Below are positions 33,211 to 41,029 of a stretch of 46,088 nucleotides of DNA, in pieces. Both the position numbers and the translations under genes were made by a program. The stretch comes from CAZXSK01 sp964642855. Its GTDB lineage: Bacteria; Planctomycetota; Phycisphaerae; SM23-33. Numbering within the stretch: position 1 is the first letter of the stretch; every line of letters begins with the position of its first letter. The notes under the pieces were generated by a model. The model was not told where the DNA came from, searched no databases, and saw only the letters and a program-made list of their open reading frames with translations. The stretch spans positions 1 to 46,088 of the forward strand of contig CAZXSK010000029.1 in NCBI GenBank assembly GCA_964642855.1, read 5' to 3'.

Positions 33211-34596
33211 ATGACTGAAACCGGCGACCAAGGCACATCCACCAAGGGCAAGGGAAAGGCGTTCTTCGACCGCGCGGACCAGGTAGCCGAGACAGGCAAC
33301 TGGGACTTCGCCATCGAGATGTACATCGAGGGGATCAAACGCGAGCCGGACAACATCGAACGAGGCCACAAGCCCCTGCGGGAAGTCTCGCTTAAGCGCA
33401 AGCTCCAGGGCGGCAAGCCTGCGGGCATGATGGACGCGTTCAAGCACGGCTCGTCCAAGGACCCGAAGGAAAATCTCGCCAACGCCGAGTATCTGCTGGC
33501 CAAGGATCCGGGCAACATCCAGCGGATGGTCGGGGTTCTCCAGGCTGCGGCCAAAATGGACCAGATGGATGTGCTGGCCTGGGTCTGCGACATGCTGATG
33601 GAGGCGATGCGCCAGGCCAAGAAGCCCAACATGAAGATCCTTCGGCTGCTGATCGACGCCTACAGCCAGACCGAACGGTACGGCAAGGCCAGTCAGGCCT
33701 GCGCGATGGCGCTGAAGCTTGCCCCGAACGACGAGTGGCTGCAGTCCAAGCAGAAGGAACTCAGCGCCAACTACACCATTCAGCAGGGCAAGTACGACCA
33801 GGAAGGCGACGTCAGCAAGAGCGTCCGCGACATGGAGAAGCAGAAGGACCTCGCCCAGAAGGATGCGCTGGTCAAGACCAAGAGCTATCTCGAAAAGCAG
33901 ATCGCCCAAGCCAGGGAGGAGTATCTGCAGGCTCCGGATGTGGCTGCGAAGGTGCTGAATTACGCCGAGGCTCTGTCACGCAGTGAAGACGAGTCGTTTG
34001 AGAACGAGGCCATCGACGTTCTCCGCAAGGCTTACGATGAGACGGGCAACTACCAGTTCAAGCTGCGGACCGATGACATCCGCATGCGACAGATGACCCG
34101 CGAGTACCGCCAGGCCGTCCAGAAAGGCAACAAGGGAAAAGCGACGCAACTGGCCCGCAGGCAGCTTGAATTCGAGTTGGATGTCTACAAGGAACGCGCA
34201 GCGAACTATCCGACTGACCTGGGTCTCAAGTACGAACTTGGCCGCAGGCAGTTCCTGGCGGGCAACATCGACGAGGCGATCGGCTCGCTTCAGCAGGCCC
34301 AGCGGGACCCACGGCGAGAATTGCTCGCACTGAACTACCTGGGAATGGCCTTTGCGCGGAAGGACTGGTACCAGGAAGCCGCCGATACCTTCCGAAGGGC
34401 CTTGGAGAGGGAGGTCCCCGAGGAGCGTGCCAAGGAGCTGCGGTACAATCTCGGCGACGCGCTGGAGCACATGGACAAGCTCCAGGAAGCCCAGGAGCAG
34501 TTCTCGGCCGTCGCGCAGACGGACTTCAACTTCAAAGATGTCAGGCAGCGACTGGACAGGGTCCGCAAGGAACTCGAGAAAGAGCAGGAAGGCTAG
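33211..34596 (+). CDS. Cytoplasmic TPR-repeat protein
   Basis: This 461-residue soluble protein has no signal peptide. TPR-like helical pairs are visible at the N-terminus ('GNWDFAIEMYIEGIKREPDN'), near residues 145-175 ('YGKASQACAMALKLAPND') and at the C-terminus ('LGLKYELGRRQFLAGNIDEA', 'WYQEAADTFRRALE'). The middle (about 185-235) is a highly charged coiled-coil. It is probably a scaffold for protein complexes; no partner is evident. Acidic and lysine-rich composition fits a cytosolic protein. It is followed by a hairpin and then by rpsT with its own promoter, so it is probably monocistronic. Confidence 0.7.
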   Translation: MTETGDQGTSTKGKGKAFFDRADQVAETGNWDFAIEMYIEGIKREPDNIERGHKPLREVSLKRKLQGGKPAGMMDAFKHGSSKDPKENLANAEYLLAKDPGNIQRMVGVLQAAAKMDQMDVLAWVCDMLMEAMRQAKKPNMKILRLLIDAYSQTERYGKASQACAMALKLAPNDEWLQSKQKELSANYTIQQGKYDQEGDVSKSVRDMEKQKDLAQKDALVKTKSYLEKQIAQAREEYLQAPDVAAKVLNYAEALSRSEDESFENEAIDVLRKAYDETGNYQFKLRTDDIRMRQMTREYRQAVQKGNKGKATQLARRQLEFELDVYKERAANYPTDLGLKYELGRRQFLAGNIDEAIGSLQQAQRDPRRELLALNYLGMAFARKDWYQEAADTFRRALEREVPEERAKELRYNLGDALEHMDKLQEAQEQFSAVAQTDFNFKDVRQRLDRVRKELEKEQEG

Positions 34597-34598
34597 CT

Positions 34599-34616
34599 CC
34601 GGCCCACCGAGGCCGG
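34599..34616 (+). terminator. Hairpin after the TPR gene
   Basis: CCGGCC and GGCCGG form a perfect 6-bp stem with a 6-base loop, immediately after the stop codon. There is no T-run, so it is only a weak terminator candidate. Confidence 0.35.
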
Positions 34617-34634
34617 GCAATGTGGAAAAAGCAC

Positions 34635-34662
34635 TTGTCAGCCGACAGCCCAGCCGTATAAT
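34635..34662 (+). promoter_or_regulatory. Promoter of rpsT
   Basis: TTGTCA (34635-34640) and a perfect TATAAT (34657-34662) are 16 bases apart. It is a strong promoter, as expected for a ribosomal protein gene, with a leader of about 45 bases. Confidence 0.65.
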
Positions 34663-34713
34663 GCTTGGTTCGCTGATTGTTGAGCAGATTACCTGAAGTC
34701 AGGAGAATCACCT

Positions 34714-34980
34714 GTGGCACATACGCTTTCTGCCAAGAAGCGCATTCGACAGAATGTCAAGCAGCGCGCCCGGAATCGGTGGCGCAAGAACCAGATCAAG
34801 GAAGCGATCCGCCAGTTGGAGGAGCACGTCCAGAGCGGCGAAAAGAGCAAGGCGCAGGAGCAGTTGAGCGTCTGCTTCAAGGCGCTGGACAAGGTCGCAT
34901 CCAAGGGCACGATCCACAAGAACACCGCCGACCGCAAGAAGGCCAGGCTGGCCAGGCGCGTCGAGAAGATGGAAGGCTGA
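34714..34980 (+). CDS. rpsT: 30S ribosomal protein S20
   Basis: This 88-residue basic, helical protein binds 16S rRNA in the small subunit. The opening 'AHTLSAKKRIRQNVKQRARN' and the ending 'GTIHKNTADRKKARLARRV' are characteristic. Translation begins at GTG 34714, with AGGAG 8 bases upstream. S20 genes in other bacteria also often use unusual start codons linked to autoregulation. It has its own promoter and a strong terminator and so is monocistronic. Confidence 0.96.
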   Translation: MAHTLSAKKRIRQNVKQRARNRWRKNQIKEAIRQLEEHVQSGEKSKAQEQLSVCFKALDKVASKGTIHKNTADRKKARLARRVEKMEG

Positions 34981-35007
34981 ACCCGACGGACTCGATCCGA
35001 ACCATCT

Positions 35008-35044
35008 CCGCCCGACTGCCTCTCCGGCAGTGGGGCGGTTTTTT
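35008..35044 (+). terminator. Strong Rho-independent terminator of rpsT
   Basis: CCGCCC/GGGCGG and ACTGCC/GGCAGT arms (13 positions with one mismatch) and a 5-base loop are followed by six T. It is the clearest terminator in the window. Confidence 0.92.
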
Positions 35045-35073
35045 CTGCGCCGCTGCCGCAAGCGGGATGAACC

Positions 35074-35658
35074 ATGTCGCCTGAACCCGACGCCTTCGCC
35101 AGCCGAGCCGGCCTGAAACTCCAGGCTGCTCTCGACGCCTTCGAATTGCCCGTCGAAGGACTCGTATGCGCCGACTTCGGCTGCAATGTGGGGGGCTTCA
35201 CCGACTGCCTGCTCCAGCGGGGAGCAGCCCGCGTCTATGCCGTTGACACCGGCTACGGAGACCTGGCGTGGACGCTGCGCAATCACCCGGCGGTAGTGGT
35301 AATGGAACGGACCAACGCCCTGCACACCGACCCGCCCGAGCCGGTCGACCTGGTGACCATCGACGTCGCATGGACGCCCCAGAAGCTGATCCTCCCTGCC
35401 GGGCAGCGATGGCTCAAGCCGGACGGGCACATCGTTTCACTGCTCAAGCCGGTCTACGAACTCGACAAGATCCAGCCCCGCCGGGGCAGGAAGAAGAAGG
35501 TCTCCTTGACCCCGGAGGCAACCGAGGAGGTACTCAAAACGGTCTGCAGCCAGATCCGCGACGTGGGCTTTGCCATCAGAAGCTGGATCCCAAGCCCGAT
35601 CGAAGGCAAAGGCGGCAACCGCGAGTTTCTTCTGCTGATTTCGCCTCCGGGGGAGTGA
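35074..35658 (+). CDS. TlyA-like rRNA methyltransferase domain without S4 domain
   Basis: This 194-residue protein matches the methyltransferase half of TlyA (an FtsJ-like fold that methylates ribose in rRNA). Landmarks are 'FASRAGLKLQAALDAF', the SAM loop 'CADFGCNVGGFTDCLLQRGA', 'VYAVDTGYGDLAWTLR', 'VMERTNAL' and 'IVSLLKPVYELDK', where the catalytic Lys lies. TlyA normally has an extra S4 RNA-binding domain of about 60 residues at the N-terminus; here the start falls directly at the linker, and no upstream S4 domain fits between the rpsT terminator and the ATG. It may be a distinct subgroup or rely on a separate RNA-binding partner. It follows the terminator by 29 bases; no promoter is obvious. 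Confidence 0.75.
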   Translation: MSPEPDAFASRAGLKLQAALDAFELPVEGLVCADFGCNVGGFTDCLLQRGAARVYAVDTGYGDLAWTLRNHPAVVVMERTNALHTDPPEPVDLVTIDVAWTPQKLILPAGQRWLKPDGHIVSLLKPVYELDKIQPRRGRKKKVSLTPEATEEVLKTVCSQIRDVGFAIRSWIPSPIEGKGGNREFLLLISPPGE

Positions 35659-35696
35659 GAACCGGCTGCCTTGAGGAAACCGTCTGCCCGCGACCG

Positions 35697-35725
35697 TTGC
35701 ACCCGGGATCAGCCGGCGGTACCGT
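35697..35725 (+). promoter_or_regulatory. Promoter of the CDP-alcohol transferase gene, leaderless geometry
   Basis: TTGCAC (35697-35702) and TACCGT (35720-35725) are exactly 17 bases apart. The ATG follows the -10 by only 6 bases, and there is no ribosome binding site. Confidence 0.5.
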
Positions 35726-35731
35726 ATCTGC

Positions 35732-36535
35732 ATGATCGGCAAAGGGATCGGATTCGGGTTTGCCTCTGCACGGGATACCATCGCCCGACTGCTCGTCCGC
35801 ACCCGCATCACCCCGAACATGCTTTCGGTTACGGGCATGGGTTTCACGGCCGGGGCGTCGGTGTGCTTCGCTCTGGGGGCGACATCCGGGTTCGGCTGGT
35901 CGCTCGAGCCTCTCGGGAAGCAGACCTGCTACCCTCTTGCAGCGGGAGTTCTGATCGTGCTTGCCTCGGCTTGCGACATGCTCGACGGGGCGGTGGCACG
36001 CATCGGCGGAAAGGGCACCCGATTGGGTGCGTTTCTGGATTCGACTCTCGATCGCTACAGCGATTTCGCCGTCTATGCGGGCATCGCCGGGCACTACGCC
36101 CTGCAGACCCCCGCCAATGCCACCTTCACTCTCCTGAGCATGCTGGCGTTCTTCAATGCGTTCATGATTTCCTACACCCGGGCCCGCGCGGAGGATCTCA
36201 TCGACGCCTGTCGCGTAGGATACTGGCAGCGGGGGGAGCGGTCGGCGGCGATTCTGATCGGCACGTTCTCCTACAATATTCCCGCGCTGGTACTCCAGCA
36301 GGCAACGCTGCCGCTGATGTCGGCGCTGCGACGGATCCTCTACACCAAGGCTGCGCTCGAGGGAAAAACACCCAACGAGCATGCCCAGGACGGGCCCTGG
36401 TGGGTCAGAATCCAGCCCTGGCGGTGGCCTCGGGCAACGGTTCCCTATGACATCATCACAGGTCTGAATATCGCCTGGCTGGTTCTGGCCAGGATTCCTT
36501 CACCCGATCCGCTGCGAAACTGGGTGGGCGCGTGA
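35732..36535 (+). CDS. CDP-alcohol phosphatidyltransferase family protein
   Basis: This 267-residue membrane enzyme has the complete CDP-alcohol signature D85-G86-x2-A89-R90-x8-G99-x3-D103-x3-D107, in 'CDMLDGAVARIGGKGTRLGA' and 'FLDSTLDRYSDF'. Membrane segments include 'LAAGVLIVLASA' and 'FTLLSMLAFFNAFMI'. 'TRITPNMLSVTGM' and 'YTRARAEDL' are typical of the phosphatidylinositol-phosphate or archaetidyl branch, not of PssA. The acceptor alcohol cannot be told from sequence alone; inositol phosphate or glycerol phosphate are the main options. It is the second CDP-alcohol enzyme of the window. It has its own promoter placed for a leaderless mRNA. Confidence 0.85.
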   Translation: MIGKGIGFGFASARDTIARLLVRTRITPNMLSVTGMGFTAGASVCFALGATSGFGWSLEPLGKQTCYPLAAGVLIVLASACDMLDGAVARIGGKGTRLGAFLDSTLDRYSDFAVYAGIAGHYALQTPANATFTLLSMLAFFNAFMISYTRARAEDLIDACRVGYWQRGERSAAILIGTFSYNIPALVLQQATLPLMSALRRILYTKAALEGKTPNEHAQDGPWWVRIQPWRWPRATVPYDIITGLNIAWLVLARIPSPDPLRNWVGA

Positions 36536-36614
36536 AGTTGCCCCTCGGAAACTGCCGAAGAGGAAAGAGGGATTCGGACGGCGCGGGGGAACGACGAACC
36601 GGCCGGCCCGGAAA

Positions 36615-36643
36615 TGGACGCAGGTCTTTCGGGCCACTAGAAT
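36615..36643 (+). promoter_or_regulatory. Candidate promoter of the second EAL-HDOD gene
   Basis: TGGACG (36615-36620) and TAGAAT (36638-36643) are 17 bases apart. The leader would be about 65 bases and contains a purine-rich site (AGGAAAGAGG) before the ATG. Confidence 0.45.
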
Positions 36644-36714
36644 GACTTCGTTCTGTGTTCGGGGTATCCCTGTCGCCGGAAAACGGATTTCTGTCAGGAA
36701 AGAGGCGTCTGGCC

Positions 36715-37920
36715 ATGGAAGTATTCGTCGCAAGGTTCCCGATCTTCGATAAGCAGAAGAACGTCAATGCCTTCGAATTGAAGTTCCGGGAAGGATTCGA
36801 GCCCTACTACAAGTCTCTTTCGGAAGACCGTGCCGTGGTCGACCTCGAAGCGATGGTCAGTTTCGATGAACTCACAGGCGGGAAGCGCGGGTTGGTGAAC
36901 TTCACCCCCGAGTTGCTCCAGGCAGACTTCCTCAGCGTCCTGCCGAAAGATTCGGTGATTGTCGGCCTGCCTCCCGAGCTGCGCCCTACCGAACGGAACC
37001 TCGCCGCCTGCAAGCGACTGGCACAGTCAGGGTGCGTGATGGCAATCGATCTGGAAGATGTTGAGCAGGAGCGTGCAGCGTTCCTGGAATCGTGCGCGGT
37101 TGCGCGCATCGACAGCCAGGACGTTGCGCCCGAGAAGATCGAAAGTCTTTGTAAGGAATTGAACAACCAGAAGGTCGCGACAATCGTCCGGGGCCTGGAT
37201 TCGTCGTCCCAGTTCGAGCAGGTGCTGGCTTTCGGGGCAAACTATTTCCAGGGCAACTTCTTCTGCAAACCCGTAGAGCATCCCGAGAAGAAGATTCCGA
37301 GCAACAAGCTCAATCGCATTCAGTTGCTCAATGAGATCTCCAAGCCGGAGCTCTCCTACGACGATATCGCCGACGTCATCAAGCGCGACGTGTCGATGAC
37401 CTTTACCCTGCTGAAGCTGATCAATTCGGTCTGCTTCGGCCTGCGCTACGAGGTGACCTCCATCCGCCATGCCCTTGTGCTTCTGGGGCCTGAGGAGGTG
37501 CGGAAGTGGGCGACGGTATACACGGTCCGGGATTTCGGCGAGGACAAACCGGGCGAGCTGATCCTGCGATCGCTGATCCGGGCGCGCGTTTCCGAGCAGA
37601 TCGCCCAGCACCTGGGCAAAGAGAAGCGGGCACCTGAGTTTTTCCTGATGGGCATGCTGTCGTTCATCGACGCCCTGACCGACATGCCCATGTCCGAGGC
37701 GCTGGAGATCCTTCCCGTCAGCACCGACATCCGAACCGCCCTGCTGGGCGGGGTCGGCCCGTTCCGGGAAGTGCTCGATACCGTAATCGCCTACGAACTG
37801 GGCGACTGGGAGTCCCTCTCCATTCACGCCGCCAACCTGCCCGTCGACGAGCGTGTCATCCCCGAGATGTTCCGCTCGGCTACCCAGTGGGGCCACGAAG
37901 CGATCGGCGCGATGCAGTAA
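36715..37920 (+). CDS. EAL-HDOD signalling protein, second copy
   Basis: This 401-residue paralogue of the protein at 4-1221 has the same layout: EAL-like domain (1-195) and HDOD domain (205-390). The start at 36715 gives the family opening 'MEVFVARFPIFDKQKN'. The EAL motif is lost entirely ('VIVGLPPEL' where the catalytic Glu-Ala/Val-Leu would be), and the usual Asp-Asp signature is reduced to 'AIDLEDVEQE'. 'YFQGNFFCKP' is kept, as is the HDOD core 'SMTFTLLKLINSVCFG' and 'IRHALVLLGPEEVRKW'. It must be non-catalytic; a protein-interaction or signalling role is likely. Its stop lies 1 base from the convergent miaB stop. Confidence 0.85.
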   Translation: MEVFVARFPIFDKQKNVNAFELKFREGFEPYYKSLSEDRAVVDLEAMVSFDELTGGKRGLVNFTPELLQADFLSVLPKDSVIVGLPPELRPTERNLAACKRLAQSGCVMAIDLEDVEQERAAFLESCAVARIDSQDVAPEKIESLCKELNNQKVATIVRGLDSSSQFEQVLAFGANYFQGNFFCKPVEHPEKKIPSNKLNRIQLLNEISKPELSYDDIADVIKRDVSMTFTLLKLINSVCFGLRYEVTSIRHALVLLGPEEVRKWATVYTVRDFGEDKPGELILRSLIRARVSEQIAQHLGKEKRAPEFFLMGMLSFIDALTDMPMSEALEILPVSTDIRTALLGGVGPFREVLDTVIAYELGDWESLSIHAANLPVDERVIPEMFRSATQWGHEAIGAMQ

Positions 37921-37921
37921 C

Positions 37922-39301
37922 TCACGCCCGCCCGAAAAGCGTCAGACTGTTGGCGTCCTCGATGGACACATCAACGTACCGGCCGATCCACGACTCGGGA
38001 CCGTCGAAAACCACGATGTGGTCGCCGCGCGTCCTGCCGGCCAGTTGCATGCGCTCGGGCGTGGCTTGCCGGGCCTGCTTGTCCACCCGCGTGGACGGCC
38101 CGGTCACCAGCACCTCCATCCGCAGCCCGATGTAGCCCCTGTGGTGTTCCAGACCCGCCCGCTGCTGGACGTCCAGCAACTCCCGGTTCCGACGCTTCTT
38201 GACATCGGGGGGAATGTCATCGGCCAGGTACGTTGCCGCTGAGGTCCCGGGACGCGGCGAGTAGCGGAAGACGAACGTGTTCTTGTATCCGCTGCGCTGG
38301 ATAAGCTCGACCGACGCGCGATGATCCTGTTCTGTCTCACCCGGGAACCCCACGATGAAATCCCCAGCGAGAACGATGTCGGGCATGATCTCGCGAGCGC
38401 GATCGACCAGATCGTCATATTCGCTCCGGCTGTAGCCTCGGTTCATTCTCCGCAGCACGGCATCCGAGCCGCTCTGGGCGGGAACATGCAGGTATCGACA
38501 GACATTGGGCAGGTCGCGCATCGCTTGGAGCACCTCCGTCCCGAAGCCGTTGGGGTGGCTGGTCACGAAGCGAAGCCGCCTCAAGCCGGCAATGCCGGAA
38601 ACCATCGAAAGCAGATCCGCAAAGCCGGCCGACAACTCCCCCTCCTGCCAGCGATACCGGTTGACCGTCTGCCCGAGCAGGGTGATCTCGGTACGACCGG
38701 CCTCCACCAGCCGGGTGACCTCCCTCACAATGTCCCGGGGCTTGCGGCTTCGTTCCGGGCCCCGGACATAGGGCACGATGCAATACGCGCAGAAATTGTT
38801 ACATCCCCGGGCGATCCGTACGAAGGCCTGGGTGGGATGCGGCGTCTGGCCTGGTGACCGGGAGAGATCCAACTCGTCCAGCGCCTCGTCGGCTTGGCGG
38901 TCGCGGGGACTCTTGCGGCCTGGGTCCAGACAGACAATGCCCTTGCCCGCAGCGGCCTCGGCGACCAGATCGGGCAGCCGGGCGATCTGGCCTGGACCAC
39001 AGACGATGTCGACCTGCGGGTACTTCCGCCGAAGGCGCCGGCCTTCCTTCTGCGCCATGCACCCGAGAACCCCCACGATCAACGAAGGCCGGTGGTGCTT
39101 CTTGCGGATCCCGTCGGCCCCGAGTCGCGAGTAGACCTTGTCCTCGGCGTGCTGGCGGACCGAGCAGGTGTTGTACAACACGACGTCTGCAGCCTTCTGT
39201 TCGTCGACGAACTCGTGGCCGGCCGACCGCAGCGAGGAAAGAATCAACTCGCTGTCCAGCCGGTTCATCTGGCAGCCCAATGTTTCCAGGTAGATCTTCA
39301 T
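37922..39301 (-). CDS. miaB: tRNA-2-methylthio-N6-dimethylallyladenosine synthase MiaB
   Basis: This 459-residue radical SAM enzyme adds a methylthio group to i6A37 of tRNA. The N-terminal domain has 'LETLGCQMNRLDSELI', 'YNTCSVRQHAEDKVYSRLG' and 'GVLGCMAQKEG' (three cluster Cys). The radical SAM motif is 'GCNNFCAYCIVPYVRGPE', and a C-terminal TRAM-type domain follows ('EVLVTGPSTRVDKQA', 'GRTRGDHIVVFDG'). The start at 39301 has AAGGA 7 bases upstream; the open frame upstream is spurious. Length and all motifs are normal. It complements the MtaB-like enzyme at 21705: the two modify different position-37 adenosines. Confidence 0.93.
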   Translation of the reverse strand: MKIYLETLGCQMNRLDSELILSSLRSAGHEFVDEQKAADVVLYNTCSVRQHAEDKVYSRLGADGIRKKHHRPSLIVGVLGCMAQKEGRRLRRKYPQVDIVCGPGQIARLPDLVAEAAAGKGIVCLDPGRKSPRDRQADEALDELDLSRSPGQTPHPTQAFVRIARGCNNFCAYCIVPYVRGPERSRKPRDIVREVTRLVEAGRTEITLLGQTVNRYRWQEGELSAGFADLLSMVSGIAGLRRLRFVTSHPNGFGTEVLQAMRDLPNVCRYLHVPAQSGSDAVLRRMNRGYSRSEYDDLVDRAREIMPDIVLAGDFIVGFPGETEQDHRASVELIQRSGYKNTFVFRYSPRPGTSAATYLADDIPPDVKKRRNRELLDVQQRAGLEHHRGYIGLRMEVLVTGPSTRVDKQARQATPERMQLAGRTRGDHIVVFDGPESWIGRYVDVSIEDANSLTLFGRA

Positions 39302-39348
39302 CGCATGGTCCTTCGCCGGCCAGTCAACGGGCCGATGCGCAAGGTGAC

Positions 39349-39357
39349 ATCCTATCA
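39349..39357 (-). promoter_or_regulatory. Extended -10 promoter of miaB
   Basis: On the minus strand, TGATAGGAT is a perfect extended -10 form (TG-n-TAxxxT). No -35 is obvious. The start codon is 47 bases away. Confidence 0.45.
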
Positions 39358-39427
39358 CATTCCCGCCCCGGGAGCAGGGCTGGTCCGCCAGATGGCGCTC
39401 CCAGCGTGTAAGTCGCACGCGGGGGCC

Positions 39428-39450
39428 TATAATGGCCTGAGCCTCAGGCC
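39428..39450 (+). promoter_or_regulatory. -10 and palindromic operator of the pyruvate dehydrogenase operon
   Basis: A perfect TATAAT (39428-39433) is followed at once by the perfect palindrome GGCCTGAG-C-CTCAGGCC (39434-39450). Transcription would start near 39440, so the palindrome covers the start site: a typical repressor operator position. No -35 is seen, which fits a regulated promoter. Confidence 0.5.
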
Positions 39451-39571
39451 GGACACCGTTGGTCCGATTCAGAGCACCGGCACGACCGACAGAAACGATG
39501 TTGAGGTAGACGGATAGACGGGGGCGATCGAGCTCAACAGCCATTCCCCGGAAAACGGACAGGAAAAACGC

Positions 39572-40990
39572 ATGAAGAGCGAAATCGTGGTTCTCGGTGG
39601 CGGCCCGGGCGGATACGCAGCTGCGTTCCTGGCAGCCGATCGGGACATGGAAGTGACGCTGGTGGAACAGGATGCCCGGCTGGGCGGCACGTGCCTCCTG
39701 AGAGGCTGCATTCCGTCCAAAGCCCTGCTCCACGCGACGGAGGTCATGCACGAAGCGAGACACTTGGCCGATTGGGGCGTCCGCTTCGGCGAGCCGGACG
39801 TCGATGTCGAAACGATGCGTGCCCGCAAGGACAAGGCCGTCAACGCCCTGTCGGGCGGGTTGGGGCAATTGGCGAAGAAGCGAAAGGTCAAGGTGATCCA
39901 GGCCCGGGCGACGTTCGAGAGCTCCGGGGTGCTGAAGCTCTCGGACGGCGATGAGGGCAGCTACGAAGACGACCGGCTGACCTTTGAGAAGCTCATCCTC
40001 GCGTCGGGGTCGATCCCGACCATACCCCCGGCCATGCGCGTGGATTCGGACCGGATCATCGACTCAACCGGCGCGCTGGACCTGCCGGACATCCCCGAGA
40101 AGCTGCTGGTCATCGGCGGAGGGTACATTGGCTTGGAGATGGGTACCGTCTACGCCAGGCTGGGCTCGCAGGTGACCGTGGTCGAGATGACGCACGGCCT
40201 GCTGCCCGGGGCGGACCGCGACCTGGTGCGCCCGCTGCAGAAGAAACTCAGCGAACTGATGGAAGACATCCTGCTGGAGACCAAGGTCGCCTCTCTCCAG
40301 CCGGGCGACGACGCGGTGGAGGTGGAACTGGAGGGAAAGGCCGAGGGCAAACGCTCGTTCGACCGGGTCCTGATCTCGGTAGGCCGGCGGCCGAATTCCG
40401 CCGACCTCGGGCTGGAGAACACCGACGTCGAGCTCGACGAGCGGGGATTCGTGAAGGTGGACACCCGCCAGCGTACAGCCGACGGGAAGATCCTTGCGAT
40501 CGGAGACGTCGCCGGCGAGCCGATGCTCGCGCACAAAGCCTCTGCCGAGGCGAAAGTCGCCGTGGATACCGTTGCCGGGGAGGATGCGGAGTTCATGCCG
40601 CGTGCGATTCCAGCCGTGGTGTTCACCGACCCGGAACTGGCGTGGGCGGGCATCACGCAGACCCAGGCGGAGGCGGAAGACGTAGCCGTCGAGGTCTCGA
40701 CGTACCCGTGGGCAGCGTCGGGACGGGCCCAGGCGCTGGGACGCCCCGAGGGCCTGACCAAGCTGCTGACCGACCCGAAAACCCAGCGTGTTCTGGGTGT
40801 GGGGATGGTGGGCACGGGCTGCGGTGAGTTGATCGCCGAAGCCGCCCTGGCCATGGAAATGGGCTGCACCGCCGAAGACCTGGCCGAGACGATCCACCCG
40901 CATCCGACACTCAACGAAACAATCACCAATGCCGCCGAGGTGCTTCTCGGCTCGGCCGTCGAGATCTACAAGCCTCGGCGGAAGAGCTGA
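39572..40990 (+). CDS. lpdA: Dihydrolipoyl dehydrogenase (E3)
   Basis: This 472-residue FAD enzyme reoxidises the lipoyl groups of the pyruvate dehydrogenase complex and reduces NAD. The FAD motif 'VVLGGGPGGYAAA' opens the protein; the redox disulfide is Cys41/Cys46 in 'LGGTCLLRGCIPSK'. The second nucleotide motif is 'LLVIGGGYIGLEMGTVYARL', and 'ILAIGDVAGEPMLAHKA' and the active-site 'HPHPTLNE' are intact. It is the first gene of lpdA-aceE-aceF; the gap to aceE is 39 bases. The order differs from the E. coli operon, where lpd comes last. A palindrome sits at the predicted transcription start. Confidence 0.94.
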   Translation: MKSEIVVLGGGPGGYAAAFLAADRDMEVTLVEQDARLGGTCLLRGCIPSKALLHATEVMHEARHLADWGVRFGEPDVDVETMRARKDKAVNALSGGLGQLAKKRKVKVIQARATFESSGVLKLSDGDEGSYEDDRLTFEKLILASGSIPTIPPAMRVDSDRIIDSTGALDLPDIPEKLLVIGGGYIGLEMGTVYARLGSQVTVVEMTHGLLPGADRDLVRPLQKKLSELMEDILLETKVASLQPGDDAVEVELEGKAEGKRSFDRVLISVGRRPNSADLGLENTDVELDERGFVKVDTRQRTADGKILAIGDVAGEPMLAHKASAEAKVAVDTVAGEDAEFMPRAIPAVVFTDPELAWAGITQTQAEAEDVAVEVSTYPWAASGRAQALGRPEGLTKLLTDPKTQRVLGVGMVGTGCGELIAEAALAMEMGCTAEDLAETIHPHPTLNETITNAAEVLLGSAVEIYKPRRKS

Positions 40991-41029
40991 CATCACCGGC
41001 AGGCGGCGGAGCAGACAACGAGGTACGAC

